64,000 nt of DNA, taken from assembly GCF_900602065.1 (NCBI RefSeq), contig NZ_UWFN01000263.1, positions 222,277 to 286,276 of the forward strand, written 5' to 3'. A program made the translations under genes and the position numbers. The notes beneath the pieces were generated by a model. It had not been told where the DNA came from. It did not search any database and was given only the letters and a program-made list of their open reading frames with translations. This stretch comes from Pseudomonas viridiflava (GTDB taxonomy: Bacteria > Pseudomonadota > Gammaproteobacteria > Pseudomonadales > Pseudomonadaceae). Positions within the stretch are counted from its first letter, which is position 1, and the number at the start of each line of letters is the position of its first letter. This document shows, in pieces, positions 17,992 to 26,092 of the stretch.

Positions 17992-18669
17992 ATGAGCGAG
18001 CTGTTACTTATTGATGATGACCAGGAACTCTGCGAGCTCCTGAGTAGCTGGTTGAGCCAGGAAGGCTTTCTGGTCCACGCCTGCCACGACGGCAACAGTG
18101 CCCGTCGCGCCCTTGCGGAATCCGCACCCGCTGCGGTCGTTCTGGATGTCATGCTCCCCGACGGCAGCGGCCTGGAACTGCTCAAGCAGTTGCGCAGCGA
18201 TCATCCGGACTTGCCGGTATTGATGCTGTCTGCACGCGGCGAGCCTCTGGACCGGATTCTGGGTCTGGAACTGGGTGCCGATGATTACCTGGCCAAACCC
18301 TGCGACCCTCGCGAGCTAACCGCCCGCCTTCGCGCAGTACTGCGCCGTAGCCATCCGACAGCCGTATCGACACAGCTGGAGCTGGGAGACCTGAGCTTCA
18401 GTCCGGTGCGCGGCGTGGTAATCATCAACGATCAGGAGCTGGTTCTGACCGTCTCAGAAAGCCGTTTGCTCGAAGCCCTGTTGCGCCAGCCGGGTGAGCC
18501 GCTGGACAAGCAGGAACTGGCGCAATTGGCATTGGGCCGCAAGCTGACCCTTTACGATCGCAGCCTGGACATGCACGTCAGCAACCTGCGCAAGAAAATC
18601 GGCCCGCACCCTGACGGCCGCCCGCGAATAGTGGCGTTGCGTAGCCGGGGTTATTACTACAGCGTGTAG
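17992..18669 (+). CDS. OmpR/PhoB-family response regulator (CpxR-like)
   Basis: A 225-residue regulator. The receiver domain has the acidic cluster at residues 8-10, phospho-acceptor Asp52 (LDVMLPD), Ser80 and Lys102 (YLAKPCDP); the C-terminal winged helix spans about 125-225 (LTVSESRLLEALLRQPGEPL, SLDMHVSNLRKKIG). Position and partners match the CpxR-like pair of P. aeruginosa (PA3204-PA3206, from memory), which senses envelope stress and controls efflux genes. The CpxP-like gene and kinase follow on the same strand, and a CpxR-type box lies before the CpxP-like gene. Confidence 0.9.
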   Translation: MSELLLIDDDQELCELLSSWLSQEGFLVHACHDGNSARRALAESAPAAVVLDVMLPDGSGLELLKQLRSDHPDLPVLMLSARGEPLDRILGLELGADDYLAKPCDPRELTARLRAVLRRSHPTAVSTQLELGDLSFSPVRGVVIINDQELVLTVSESRLLEALLRQPGEPLDKQELAQLALGRKLTLYDRSLDMHVSNLRKKIGPHPDGRPRIVALRSRGYYYSV

Positions 18670-18720
18670 TCACTTGGACGCTGCATCCCGGCAGGAACAG
18701 TGCTTATGTGGCAGAGCTTG

Positions 18721-18808
18721 TGTGGGAGCAGAGCTTGCTCGCGATAAGGGCACCGCGATCGACAATGAACCGCGTCCAGCCTTATCGCGAGCAAGCTCTG
18801 CTCCCACA
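18721..18808. repeat. REP doublet (GAGCTTGCTCGCGAT type)
   Basis: TGTGGGAGCAGAGCTTGCTC and its inverse ending GCTCTGCTCCCACA flank a 30-base centre. It lies between the response regulator and the CpxP-like gene. Confidence 0.9.
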
Positions 18809-18855
18809 AAATCCCCCAAGTTAAATTCTATATGTCAGCCCAGTCACTTCCCCTC

Positions 18856-18871
18856 TTTACTAAGGCTTTAC
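18856..18871 (-). promoter_or_regulatory. Candidate CpxR box upstream of the cpxP-like gene
   Basis: Plus-strand TTTAC-TAAGGC-TTTAC reads GTAAA-N6-GTAAA on the minus strand, fitting the published CpxR pattern GTAAA-N4 to 8-GTAAA. It lies 84 bases before the ATG of the CpxP/Spy-like gene and directly after the regulator gene, so autocontrol of the locus is likely. Binding is inferred. Confidence 0.65.
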
Positions 18872-18954
18872 AGTAGCCTGACCGCTCTTGACCTTGATCT
18901 CCCTAAACTGGCCTCAACCGGCAACGAGCCGGATTCGAGACAAGGAGATACACC

Positions 18955-19392
18955 ATGCGCAAGACTCTGATCGCTTTGATGTTCGCTGCTGCACTGCCTA
19001 CCGTTGCAATGGCTGCTCCTGGGGATGGCCCTGGTTTTGGTCCAGGCCCTGAGGGTCCACGTGCCGGCATGCACCATGACCGCGGTCCCTTCGACAAGCT
19101 GGACCTGAGCCGCGAACAGCGTCAACAGATCGGCAAACTGATGGGCGAGCGAATGCACGACCGCAAGGACATCACTGAAAAGTATCTGGCCAAGCTGTCG
19201 CCTGCTGACCAGAAAGCCATGAAAGACGAACTGGACGCCAAGCGCACCAAGACTGACAGCGATATCCGCGCCCTGCTCAAGCCTGAGCAGCAGAAGGAAT
19301 TCGACGAAATGAAGAAAGAGCGCGCAGCAAAGATGGCCGAACGCGCTGAATTCGAAGCGTGGAAGGCGCAAAAAGCACAAAAAGCCCAGTAA
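18955..19392 (+). CDS. CpxP/Spy-family periplasmic protein
   Basis: A 145-residue protein with a signal peptide (MRKTLIALMFAAALPTVAMA, cleavage after AMA at 20), a Gly/Pro-rich stretch, then long charged helices. The two degenerate LTxxQ motifs of the family are LDLSREQ (49-55) and LLKPEQQ (about 106-112). The C-terminus is Lys/Ala-rich (KAQKAQKAQ). CpxP dampens the sensor kinase and Spy is a periplasmic chaperone; the location between regulator and kinase genes favours a CpxP-like sensing role. Preceded by AAGGAGA. Confidence 0.87.
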   Translation: MRKTLIALMFAAALPTVAMAAPGDGPGFGPGPEGPRAGMHHDRGPFDKLDLSREQRQQIGKLMGERMHDRKDITEKYLAKLSPADQKAMKDELDAKRTKTDSDIRALLKPEQQKEFDEMKKERAAKMAERAEFEAWKAQKAQKAQ

Positions 19393-19408
19393 GCTACTGA
19401 TCCACCTG

Positions 19409-19438
19409 AACCCGGCACTCCCCAAGCGTGCCGGGTTT
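19409..19438 (+). terminator. Hairpin between cpxP-like and kinase genes
   Basis: AACCCGGCAC pairs with GTGCCGGGTT around TCCCCAAGC and is followed by TCTCTATTTT. It may reduce read-through into the kinase, giving much more CpxP-like protein than kinase. Confidence 0.7.
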
Positions 19439-19458
19439 CTCTATTTTGAGGTTGTCCC

Positions 19459-20796
19459 GTGCGTTCATTGTTCTGGCGAATTCTGGCTAGCTTCTGGCTG
19501 GCCATTGCCCTGGTTGCAGGCCTGTCCATTCTGCTCGGCCACATGCTGAATCAAGACGCATGGATCCTCAGCCGTCATCCGCTGCTGAGTCATTTGCCGC
19601 AAGCCTGGACCGAGCAATACGAAAACCAGGGCGCAGATGCTGCACAGGATTACCTGCAAAGCCTCAAACGCAAGAATCACATGGACGTTCAGGTCCTCAA
19701 CGACAATGGCGACCCGGTGGTGCGCGGCACCTTTTCGCCCCGCGCTGCCGCTCTTGAGGCTCGCCAGGGCGATGACCCCCGACAGCTTCCATGGCGTCGC
19801 CTGACCAGTGAGTACACCAGTGAAAAATCCGGGGAAACCTACCTGTTCATTTATCGCATTCCTCACCCGGAGCTGGATGCGTGGCACCGCGACAGTTTGA
19901 TGTGGCCGCTCAGCGCACTCGGGATTGCCCTGGTGGTGCTGACCTTGTTCAGCCTGCTGGTGACCTTGTCGATCACTCGCCCCCTCAGCCGCTTACGCGG
20001 TGCGGTGCATGACCTCGGGCAAACCACCTATCAGCAGAACAGCCTTGCGCAGCTCGCTAACCGCCGGGATGAGTTTGGTGTGCTGGCAACCGACTTCAAC
20101 CGTATGGGCGCGCGGCTGCAAAGCCTGATTGGCAGTCAGCGTCAGTTGCTGCGCGATGTATCCCATGAGCTGCGCTCCCCCTTGGCGCGCTTGCGTATTG
20201 CGCTGGCGCTGGCGGAACGGGCGGAACCGGCCGAACGGGAAAAACTCTGGCCGCGCCTGAGTCGGGAGTGTGACCGACTGGAGGCACTGATCAGCGAAAT
20301 CCTCGCGCTGGCGCGGCTTGATGCGCAACTGAGCAGCGCTGAGCTCATTGATCTCAACGCGTTGCTTTTACGCCTCAGGAATGATGCAAATCTGGACGGT
20401 GGTGACCAGCAAATTGCCGTGAGCGTTGAGCCCAATCTGTCTCTACAGGGCTGGCCTGACATGATTGAGCGGGCCACTGACAATCTGTTGCGTAACGCAT
20501 TGCGCTTCAATCCGGCCGGCAAGCCGATAGACATTCAGGCAAAACGGGTCGGCGACCGGCTGCAATTGAGTGTGCGCGATCATGGACCAGGCGTAGCGGC
20601 TGAGCACCTGACGCAACTGGGCGAGCCGTTTTACCGCGCCCCCGGCCAGGCCGCACCGGGGCACGGCCTGGGGCTGGCAATTGCTCGTCGCGCCGCACAA
20701 CGTCATGGTGGGGAATTGATTCTGGGTAATCATCCCGAGGGCGGATTTCTGGCGATTATTGATTTGCCAGCGGAGCCGGCGAGTTCGGGGGCTTAG
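19459..20796 (+). CDS. Sensor histidine kinase (CpxA-like)
   Basis: A 445-residue inner-membrane kinase: TM1 about 7-30, a small periplasmic domain 31-147, TM2 about 148-171, HAMP (RPLSRLRGAVHDL), the H box VSHELRSPLARLR with His237, then N, G1 and G2 boxes (DNLLRNALRF, RDHGPGVA, GHGLGLAIARRAA). Its cognate regulator is the OmpR-family protein encoded at 17992. The start is GTG 19459, with GAGG eight bases upstream. The periplasmic domain could receive the CpxP-like protein. Confidence 0.92.
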   Translation: MRSLFWRILASFWLAIALVAGLSILLGHMLNQDAWILSRHPLLSHLPQAWTEQYENQGADAAQDYLQSLKRKNHMDVQVLNDNGDPVVRGTFSPRAAALEARQGDDPRQLPWRRLTSEYTSEKSGETYLFIYRIPHPELDAWHRDSLMWPLSALGIALVVLTLFSLLVTLSITRPLSRLRGAVHDLGQTTYQQNSLAQLANRRDEFGVLATDFNRMGARLQSLIGSQRQLLRDVSHELRSPLARLRIALALAERAEPAEREKLWPRLSRECDRLEALISEILALARLDAQLSSAELIDLNALLLRLRNDANLDGGDQQIAVSVEPNLSLQGWPDMIERATDNLLRNALRFNPAGKPIDIQAKRVGDRLQLSVRDHGPGVAAEHLTQLGEPFYRAPGQAAPGHGLGLAIARRAAQRHGGELILGNHPEGGFLAIIDLPAEPASSGA

Positions 20797-20819
20797 TTAA
20801 TTTTGCTGTTGCACACGTT

Positions 20820-20895
20820 CCCTGTAGGAGCTGCCGAAGGCTGCGAAAGCGATGTATCTGGCACACCGCTTCGCAGCCTTCGGCAGCTCCTACAG
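20820..20895. repeat. REP doublet (GTAGGAGCTGCCGAAGG type)
   Basis: CCTGTAGGAGCTGCCGAAGG and its inverse, about 27 bp each, lie between the kinase gene and the convergent nitroreductase gene. Confidence 0.9.
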
Positions 20896-20918
20896 AAAAA
20901 ACTTCAGTACTTCAGCAC

Positions 20919-21479
20919 TCAGCCCTGCCACTCACTCACAAAATCCACTACATCCACCTTGCCAGCAACCCGTGGCGGATTCAGCGGCGTACCCAGGTAC
21001 AGAAAGGCAATCACCTCTTCGTCATCCGCCAGGCCAAAACCTTTGGCGACGAGCGGCGAATAAGACAGTTCACCCGTGCGCCATACCGCACCAACGCCCA
21101 GCGCATAAGACGCCAGCAAAACACTGTGCGCCGCGCAACCGGCGGTAATCAGTTGCTCAGTTTTTGGCACTTTGTAGTGATCCTGCAGACGGGCAACCAC
21201 AACCACGACCAAAGGCGCGCGTAGCGGGCCGAGGCGTGCTTTGTCCAAGGCTTGCGGTGTCACTTCCGATCCACTGGCCTGCAACGCCTCAGCGAGCAAA
21301 TCCCCCATGCGCTCACGGGCTGCGCCTTCCACCGTGATAAACCGAAACGGACGCAACTGGCCATGATCCGGTGCACGCATGGCCGCACTGAACAAAATTT
21401 CACGCTGGGCTGCATCCGGGGCCGGGTCGATCAATCGTGGGACCGAGACACGATTGAGCAATACGTCGAGCGCCACCAT
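20919..21479 (-). CDS. YdjA-type nitroreductase
   Basis: A 186-residue FMN-dependent oxidoreductase of the nitroreductase superfamily, close to E. coli YdjA: MVALDVLLNRVSVPRL, MRAPDHGQLRPFRFI, APLVVVVVARL, AGCAAHSVLLASYALGVGAVW and FLYLGTP. Such enzymes use NAD(P)H; the physiological substrate is unknown. It is divergent from trkH. CAAGGAGGTAGCCC before the ATG is a strong ribosome site. Confidence 0.9.
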   Translation of the reverse strand: MVALDVLLNRVSVPRLIDPAPDAAQREILFSAAMRAPDHGQLRPFRFITVEGAARERMGDLLAEALQASGSEVTPQALDKARLGPLRAPLVVVVVARLQDHYKVPKTEQLITAGCAAHSVLLASYALGVGAVWRTGELSYSPLVAKGFGLADDEEVIAFLYLGTPLNPPRVAGKVDVVDFVSEWQG

Positions 21480-21642
21480 GGGCTACCTCCTTGAGAAATG
21501 ATGGGTCATTCTAGAGCCTGTGCACACGGATAACGAACCTGCGAGGCAATTACTTACACGCTGCGACGCACAGGCCACGGTTTACTTGCCGTGGGCCGCA
21601 GGTAGAATGGCGCCTTTCCCCGAACCTAGTCAGAGTGACTGC

Positions 21643-23097
21643 ATGGCGTTGCCGACCCTTCGCATCATCGGTTTCATTATCGGCATATTCCTGATCACCC
21701 TGGCCATCGCCATGATCGTGCCCATGGTGACGCTGGTCATTTACGACCGCTTCGAAGATCTGCGCTCCTTTCTATGGGCCAGCTTGCTGACGTTCATGGC
21801 CGGGCTGGCGCTGATCCTGCCCGGTCGACCGGAACACGTGCACTTGCGCCCGCGAGACATGTATCTGCTGACAGTCTCCAGCTGGATCGTCGTTTGCGTG
21901 TTCGCCGCCCTGCCGTTTCTGCTGACCCAGCACATCAGCTACACCGACTCCTTCTTCGAAAGCATGTCCGGCATTACCGCGACGGGTTCAACAGTACTCA
22001 GCGGTCTGGACACCATGTCGCCCGGCATCCTTATCTGGCGCTCGATGCTCCACTGGCTGGGCGGGATCGGCTTTATCGGTATGGCAGTAGCCATTCTGCC
22101 CCTGCTACGTATCGGTGGCATGCGTCTGTTCCAGACGGAATCTTCCGACCGCTCGGAAAAGGTCATGCCCCGCTCGCATATGGTCGCCAAGTTTATCGTG
22201 CTGGCCTACGTCAGCATTACCGCGCTGGGCAGCCTGGCCTTCTGGGCTGCCGGCATGAGCCTGTTCGATGCGATCAACCACGCCATGTCCGCCATCTCGA
22301 CCGGCGGGTTCTCCACTTCTGACCTGTCACTGGCCAAATGGCCTCAACCTGCGGTGCATTGGGTTGCCATTGTGGTGATGATCCTCGGCAGCCTGCCGTT
22401 CACCCTCTATGTCGCAACCTTGCGCGGTAACCGTGGAGCCCTGATCAGGGATGAACAGGTTCGCGGTTTGTTGGGCTTATTGCTGGTTACCTGGCTGGTA
22501 CTCGGCGCCTGGTACTGGGCGACCACCGATCTGCCATGGTACGACGCGCTACGTCATGTGGCCCTGAACGTGACCTCTGTGGTGACAACTACCGGTTTCG
22601 CCCTCGGCGATTACAGCCTGTGGGGCAACTTCGCGCTGATGTTCTTCTTTTATCTGGGCTTTATCGGTGGCTGTTCCGGCTCCACCGCTGGCGGGGTGAA
22701 GATTTTCCGCTTCCAGGTCGCCTACATTCTGCTCAAGGCCAACCTCAATCAGTTGATCCATCCGCGTGCGGTGCTCAAGCAAACCTATAACGGCCACCGT
22801 CTGGACGATGAAATCGTGCGCTCGATCCTGACATTCTCGTTCTTTTTCACCATCACTATTTGCGGCATCGCCCTGTTGCTGTCGCTGTTGGGACTGGACT
22901 GGATGACTGCGCTGACCGGCGCGGCGAGCACGGTGTCCGGCGTAGGCCCAGGGCTGGGCGAGACCATTGGCCCGGCCGGTAACTTCGCTACCTTGCCCGA
23001 CGCCGCAAAGTGGATTCTGTCGGGTGGCATGCTGCTGGGGCGTCTTGAGATCATCACGGTACTGGTACTGTGCATTCCGGCATTCTGGCGCCAGTGA
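21643..23097 (+). CDS. trkH: Trk potassium uptake channel subunit TrkH
   Basis: A 484-residue inner-membrane potassium channel of the Trk/Ktr superfamily that works with the NAD-binding TrkA (not in the window). The four pore loops with their filter glycines are visible: TATGSTVLSG, SAISTGGFST, SVVTTTGFALGD and STVSGVGPGLG, with about ten transmembrane helices between. ATG 21643 gives MALPTLRIIGFIIGIFLIT; the longer reading from 21520 has no support. Potassium uptake is the first response to osmotic upshift, which complements the NAGGN operon at 55 kb. Confidence 0.95.
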   Translation: MALPTLRIIGFIIGIFLITLAIAMIVPMVTLVIYDRFEDLRSFLWASLLTFMAGLALILPGRPEHVHLRPRDMYLLTVSSWIVVCVFAALPFLLTQHISYTDSFFESMSGITATGSTVLSGLDTMSPGILIWRSMLHWLGGIGFIGMAVAILPLLRIGGMRLFQTESSDRSEKVMPRSHMVAKFIVLAYVSITALGSLAFWAAGMSLFDAINHAMSAISTGGFSTSDLSLAKWPQPAVHWVAIVVMILGSLPFTLYVATLRGNRGALIRDEQVRGLLGLLLVTWLVLGAWYWATTDLPWYDALRHVALNVTSVVTTTGFALGDYSLWGNFALMFFFYLGFIGGCSGSTAGGVKIFRFQVAYILLKANLNQLIHPRAVLKQTYNGHRLDDEIVRSILTFSFFFTITICGIALLLSLLGLDWMTALTGAASTVSGVGPGLGETIGPAGNFATLPDAAKWILSGGMLLGRLEIITVLVLCIPAFWRQ

Positions 23098-23108
23098 TCG
23101 TAATGGCG

Positions 23109-23145
23109 TTTAATGTCAGTTGACGCAAAAGCCAGCTGACATTAA
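23109..23145. other. 14-bp inverted repeat between trkH and the Mpo1-like gene
   Basis: TTTAATGTCAG pairs with CTGACATTAAA, with three more pairs (one T-G wobble) inside. It begins 12 bases after the trkH stop. No T-run follows, so it may be an attenuating hairpin or an operator for the gene at 23178. Confidence 0.45.
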
Positions 23146-23177
23146 ATCAACAGCGCCAACGATCAGGAACTCCAGCC

Positions 23178-23489
23178 ATGGAAACCACCAAGTCGTTTAC
23201 CCGCTTCGCCGATTTCTATCCCTACTACCTGCAAGAACACCGTGACAGCTCGTGCCGTCGCCTACACTTTGTCGGCACCAGTCTGGTGATCTTCCTGCTG
23301 GCCTTTGTGATTGGCAGCGGCAGCTGGAGCCTGATCTGGCTAGTACCAGTGGCAGGTTATGGCTTCGCCTGGGTGGGTCATTTTTTCTTCGAGAAGAATC
23401 GCCCTGCTACTTTTCAGCATCCGTTCTATAGCTTGCTGGGCGATTTCGTCATGTACCGCGACATGCTGACTGGCAAGGTTCCGTTTTAG
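23178..23489 (+). CDS. Mpo1-like protein (DUF962)
   Basis: A 103-residue membrane protein with two hydrophobic helices and the conserved histidines of the family (YYLQEHRDSSCRRLHFVGT; GHFFFEKNRPATFQHPFYS). Yeast Mpo1 is an iron dioxygenase that alpha-oxidises 2-hydroxy fatty acids; the bacterial substrate is unknown. Confidence 0.85.
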   Translation: METTKSFTRFADFYPYYLQEHRDSSCRRLHFVGTSLVIFLLAFVIGSGSWSLIWLVPVAGYGFAWVGHFFFEKNRPATFQHPFYSLLGDFVMYRDMLTGKVPF

Positions 23490-23515
23490 CCGACGGCACA
23501 TCAACCGCCAGCGTT

Positions 23516-24343
23516 TCAGACTACCGGCTCGCTGGCCTCAAGCTTTTCTTCAGCAAGCAGTTCCTTATGCTTGAGATGAGCGTCCGCGAGCCGAAACAGC
23601 TCAATCGTGCCGTCCAGATGCTCAATCAATGCGGTACAGGATTCCACCCAGTCACCGCAGTTGAGGTATTCCACGTCGCCGACCATGCGCATCTCAGCAT
23701 GGTGGATATGCCCGCACACCACACCATCCAGCCCGCGCTTGACGCACTCATGGGCGATGGCCTCTTCAAAGTCACTGATGAAACTGACCGCCGTTTTGAC
23801 CTTGTGCTTGAGATAGGCCGATAACGACCAGTAACCGTAGCCGTACCTGGCCCGCCAATGATTCAGCCAACGGTTGAGGGTCAGAGTGAACTCGTAAGCA
23901 GAGTCGCCGAGGAAGGCCAGCCAGCGGTGGTAGCGTGTGATCACGTCAAACTGGTCGCCGTGGATGACCAACAGACGGCGCCCGTCTGCAGTGACGTGCT
24001 CGGCCTCATCCACCAACTGGATATTGCCCAGAATCAGCTTCGAATAGCGGCGTAAAAATTCATCGTGGTTACCGGTGACATAGATCACCTCGGTGCCGCG
24101 CTTACTCATGGTCAGCAGGCGGCGTATCACGTTGGTATGGGCCTGAGGCCAATACATGCCGCCGCGCAGCTTCCAGCCATCGATGATATCCCCCACCAGA
24201 TAGACCTTGTCAGCCTGATAGCCTTTGAGGAAATGTGACAAGTGTTCGGCCTGGCAATCCCGCGTGCCCAAATGCACATCAGAAATCCACAAGGTGCGAA
24301 CGCGTTGCTTACGGCTGGGTTTGGCAAGCTGAGCACTGGTCAT
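23516..24343 (-). CDS. UDP-2,3-diacylglucosamine diphosphatase-like metallophosphoesterase
   Basis: A 275-residue calcineurin-fold phosphoesterase of the LpxH-related group. Metal-site motifs: DVHLGTRD, GDIIDGW, GNHDEF, IHGDQFD and GHIHHAEM. Longer than E. coli LpxH (240 aa) and starting with a basic extension, it is probably the paralogue often called LpxH2 rather than the lipid A pathway enzyme itself. No other lipid A gene is adjacent. The ATG has AGGAGATGG just upstream. Confidence 0.85.
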   Translation of the reverse strand: MTSAQLAKPSRKQRVRTLWISDVHLGTRDCQAEHLSHFLKGYQADKVYLVGDIIDGWKLRGGMYWPQAHTNVIRRLLTMSKRGTEVIYVTGNHDEFLRRYSKLILGNIQLVDEAEHVTADGRRLLVIHGDQFDVITRYHRWLAFLGDSAYEFTLTLNRWLNHWRARYGYGYWSLSAYLKHKVKTAVSFISDFEEAIAHECVKRGLDGVVCGHIHHAEMRMVGDVEYLNCGDWVESCTALIEHLDGTIELFRLADAHLKHKELLAEEKLEASEPVV

Positions 24344-24535
24344 GAACCATCTCCTGCTGGGTTTGCATGAGAGTGCCCGTTACCGGTTAATCGAATGTGA
24401 CCGGGTTGTGGCAATGTCATGACAATGCGCAGGAATAGTTGGACTGAATGCTTCAGGTGGGCGCTGGTAGACTCGTGCGTTCCAACAGTACAAACGCAGC
24501 TTCGGACTCCAAGTATCTTGAGAATGCCCTGATAC

Positions 24536-24631
24536 CCTGTAGGAGCGAATTCATTCGCGAAGGCGGTGTTTCAGGCAATAAATCTGTATCGGGAGTGCCT
24601 GCCTCTTCGCGAATAAATTCGCTCCCACAGG
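24536..24631. repeat. REP doublet (GAATTCATTCGCGAA type)
   Basis: CCTGTAGGAGCGAATTCATT and its inverse ending GCTCCCACAGG flank a 45-base centre, before the EamA gene. Confidence 0.9.
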
Positions 24632-24667
24632 AATTGGGTTTACAAACAATTTCACTTGAGGAACACC

Positions 24668-25549
24668 ATGACGCCCCGTTCCGCCCTCGGCGCCCTGCAT
24701 ATCGGCGCACTGATGTTTGGCCTCACCGGTGTTTTCGGCAAGCTGGCCAGTGCATCGCCCTCAGTCATCGTGTTCGGTCGCGGAATATTCGCCGTTGCGG
24801 CGTTGGCCGTCTTCGCCCGCTTTGCCAGCAATACCCCGTGGCAAACCCTGCGACGAGCCGATTGGGCACGACTGGCACTTGCAGGCATCCTGCTCGCAGC
24901 GCACTGGGTGAGTTTTTTCATCGCCGTCAAAGTCGCCGGTGTGGCTGTCGCAACCCTGGGCTTCGCCAGCTTTCCGGCTTTTACCGTGATCCTTGAAGGG
25001 CTGCTGTTTCGCGAACGAATCCGCAGCAACGAGATTGTTCTGGTGATACTGGTCAGTATCGGACTGGTGCTGGTGACACCCGAGTTCAATCTGGCCAGCG
25101 AGGCCACCAGCGGCCTGCTGTGGGCGGTGTTTTCCGGGCTGACATTTTCGCTGTTATCGCTGGTCAATCGCGTCAGTTCAAAAAGCGTCCCACCCGTGCA
25201 AGCCGCGCTGTATCAAAACCTGATCGTGGGGCTGTGTCTGCTGCCGATGGCGGCCCCTGAATTGAGTACCGTTCCTGCCCTGGACTGGCTGTGGATCGGC
25301 TTGCTGGGTGTGCTCTGCACCGGGCTGGCTCACAGCCTTTTCGTTGCGAGCCTGGCGGTGATAAAAGCCCGGACCGCTGCTGTGGTATTCGCCCTGGAAC
25401 CGGTTTACGGCATCACATTTGCCTGGCTGCTGTTTGCCGAAGTCCCAACCTTGAGCATGTTGCTGGGCGGCGCGCTGATCATCATCGCAATCATCGTCTC
25501 AGGCCTGATGAACGGTAAAAAACCACCTCAGGCAGCGACGACTCACTGA
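24668..25549 (+). CDS. EamA-family (DMT) transporter
   Basis: A 293-residue inner-membrane protein with about ten hydrophobic helices in two EamA repeats (first about 5-140, second about 150-285; LEPVYGITFAWLLFAEVP is the typical end block). The family exports metabolites such as amino acids; the substrate is not predictable. ATG 24668 has TTGAGGAAC upstream. Its last seven bases overlap the convergent SelT/W/H-like gene. Confidence 0.9.
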   Translation: MTPRSALGALHIGALMFGLTGVFGKLASASPSVIVFGRGIFAVAALAVFARFASNTPWQTLRRADWARLALAGILLAAHWVSFFIAVKVAGVAVATLGFASFPAFTVILEGLLFRERIRSNEIVLVILVSIGLVLVTPEFNLASEATSGLLWAVFSGLTFSLLSLVNRVSSKSVPPVQAALYQNLIVGLCLLPMAAPELSTVPALDWLWIGLLGVLCTGLAHSLFVASLAVIKARTAAVVFALEPVYGITFAWLLFAEVPTLSMLLGGALIIIAIIVSGLMNGKKPPQAATTH

Positions 25550-25839
25550 TCAGGCCTGGTCCTGTCGTTGTGCCCCAGATCACGCTGTGGATCAATCTGA
25601 TCGCGGACACGCTGCTTGAGCACCTTCGCCTCGGGGAATCCGCCGTCAGCCTTACGCTCCCAGAGTTGCACGCCATCACACGCGATGACGAATATACCGC
25701 CAGTACCAGGTTGCAGAGAGACCTTGCCCAGATCATCGGAAAACGTACTGAGTAATTCCTGAGCCAGCCATGCCGCCCGCAGCAACCATTGGCATTGCGT
25801 GCAGTAGGTAATGGTTATTTCGGGTTTTGCGGTAGACAT
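25543..25839 (-). CDS. SelT/SelW/SelH (Rdx) family protein
   Basis: A 98-residue thioredoxin-like protein with the redox motif CTQC (YCTQCQWLLRAAWLAQEL), the cysteine version of the CxxU of selenoproteins, then LQPGTGGIFVI and LWERKADGGFPEAKVLKQRVRD. Function is unknown. ATG 25839 follows GGAGA; the longer reading from 25884 adds 15 unsupported residues. Confidence 0.9.
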   Translation of the reverse strand: MSTAKPEITITYCTQCQWLLRAAWLAQELLSTFSDDLGKVSLQPGTGGIFVIACDGVQLWERKADGGFPEAKVLKQRVRDQIDPQRDLGHNDRTRPDQ

Positions 25840-25929
25840 GGAAAGAATCTCCAGGATAAGGACAGATGATTTCCTGCTGGACATCGCTCAGCGTCCCTGA
25901 CACAGCGCTGTCTCACGGCAGATATTGGA

Positions 25930-26004
25930 CCTGTAGGAACTGCCGAAGGCTGCGAGGGACGCAGGTCATAACGATTGCTTCGCAGCCTTCGGCAGCTCCT
26001 ACAG
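25930..26004. repeat. REP doublet (GTAGGAGCTGCCGAAGG type)
   Basis: The left unit carries a change (CTGTAGGAACTGCCGAAGG), the right one is standard. It lies between the SelT/W/H-like and FimV-like genes. Confidence 0.88.
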
Positions 26005-26092
26005 AATGCGCATTTCAATTCAGTGATTTGCATTTTGTCTAACAGGAGCTGACCGAGTCTACGACGGTCGCGATGGGGATACTCGTGAGCGC

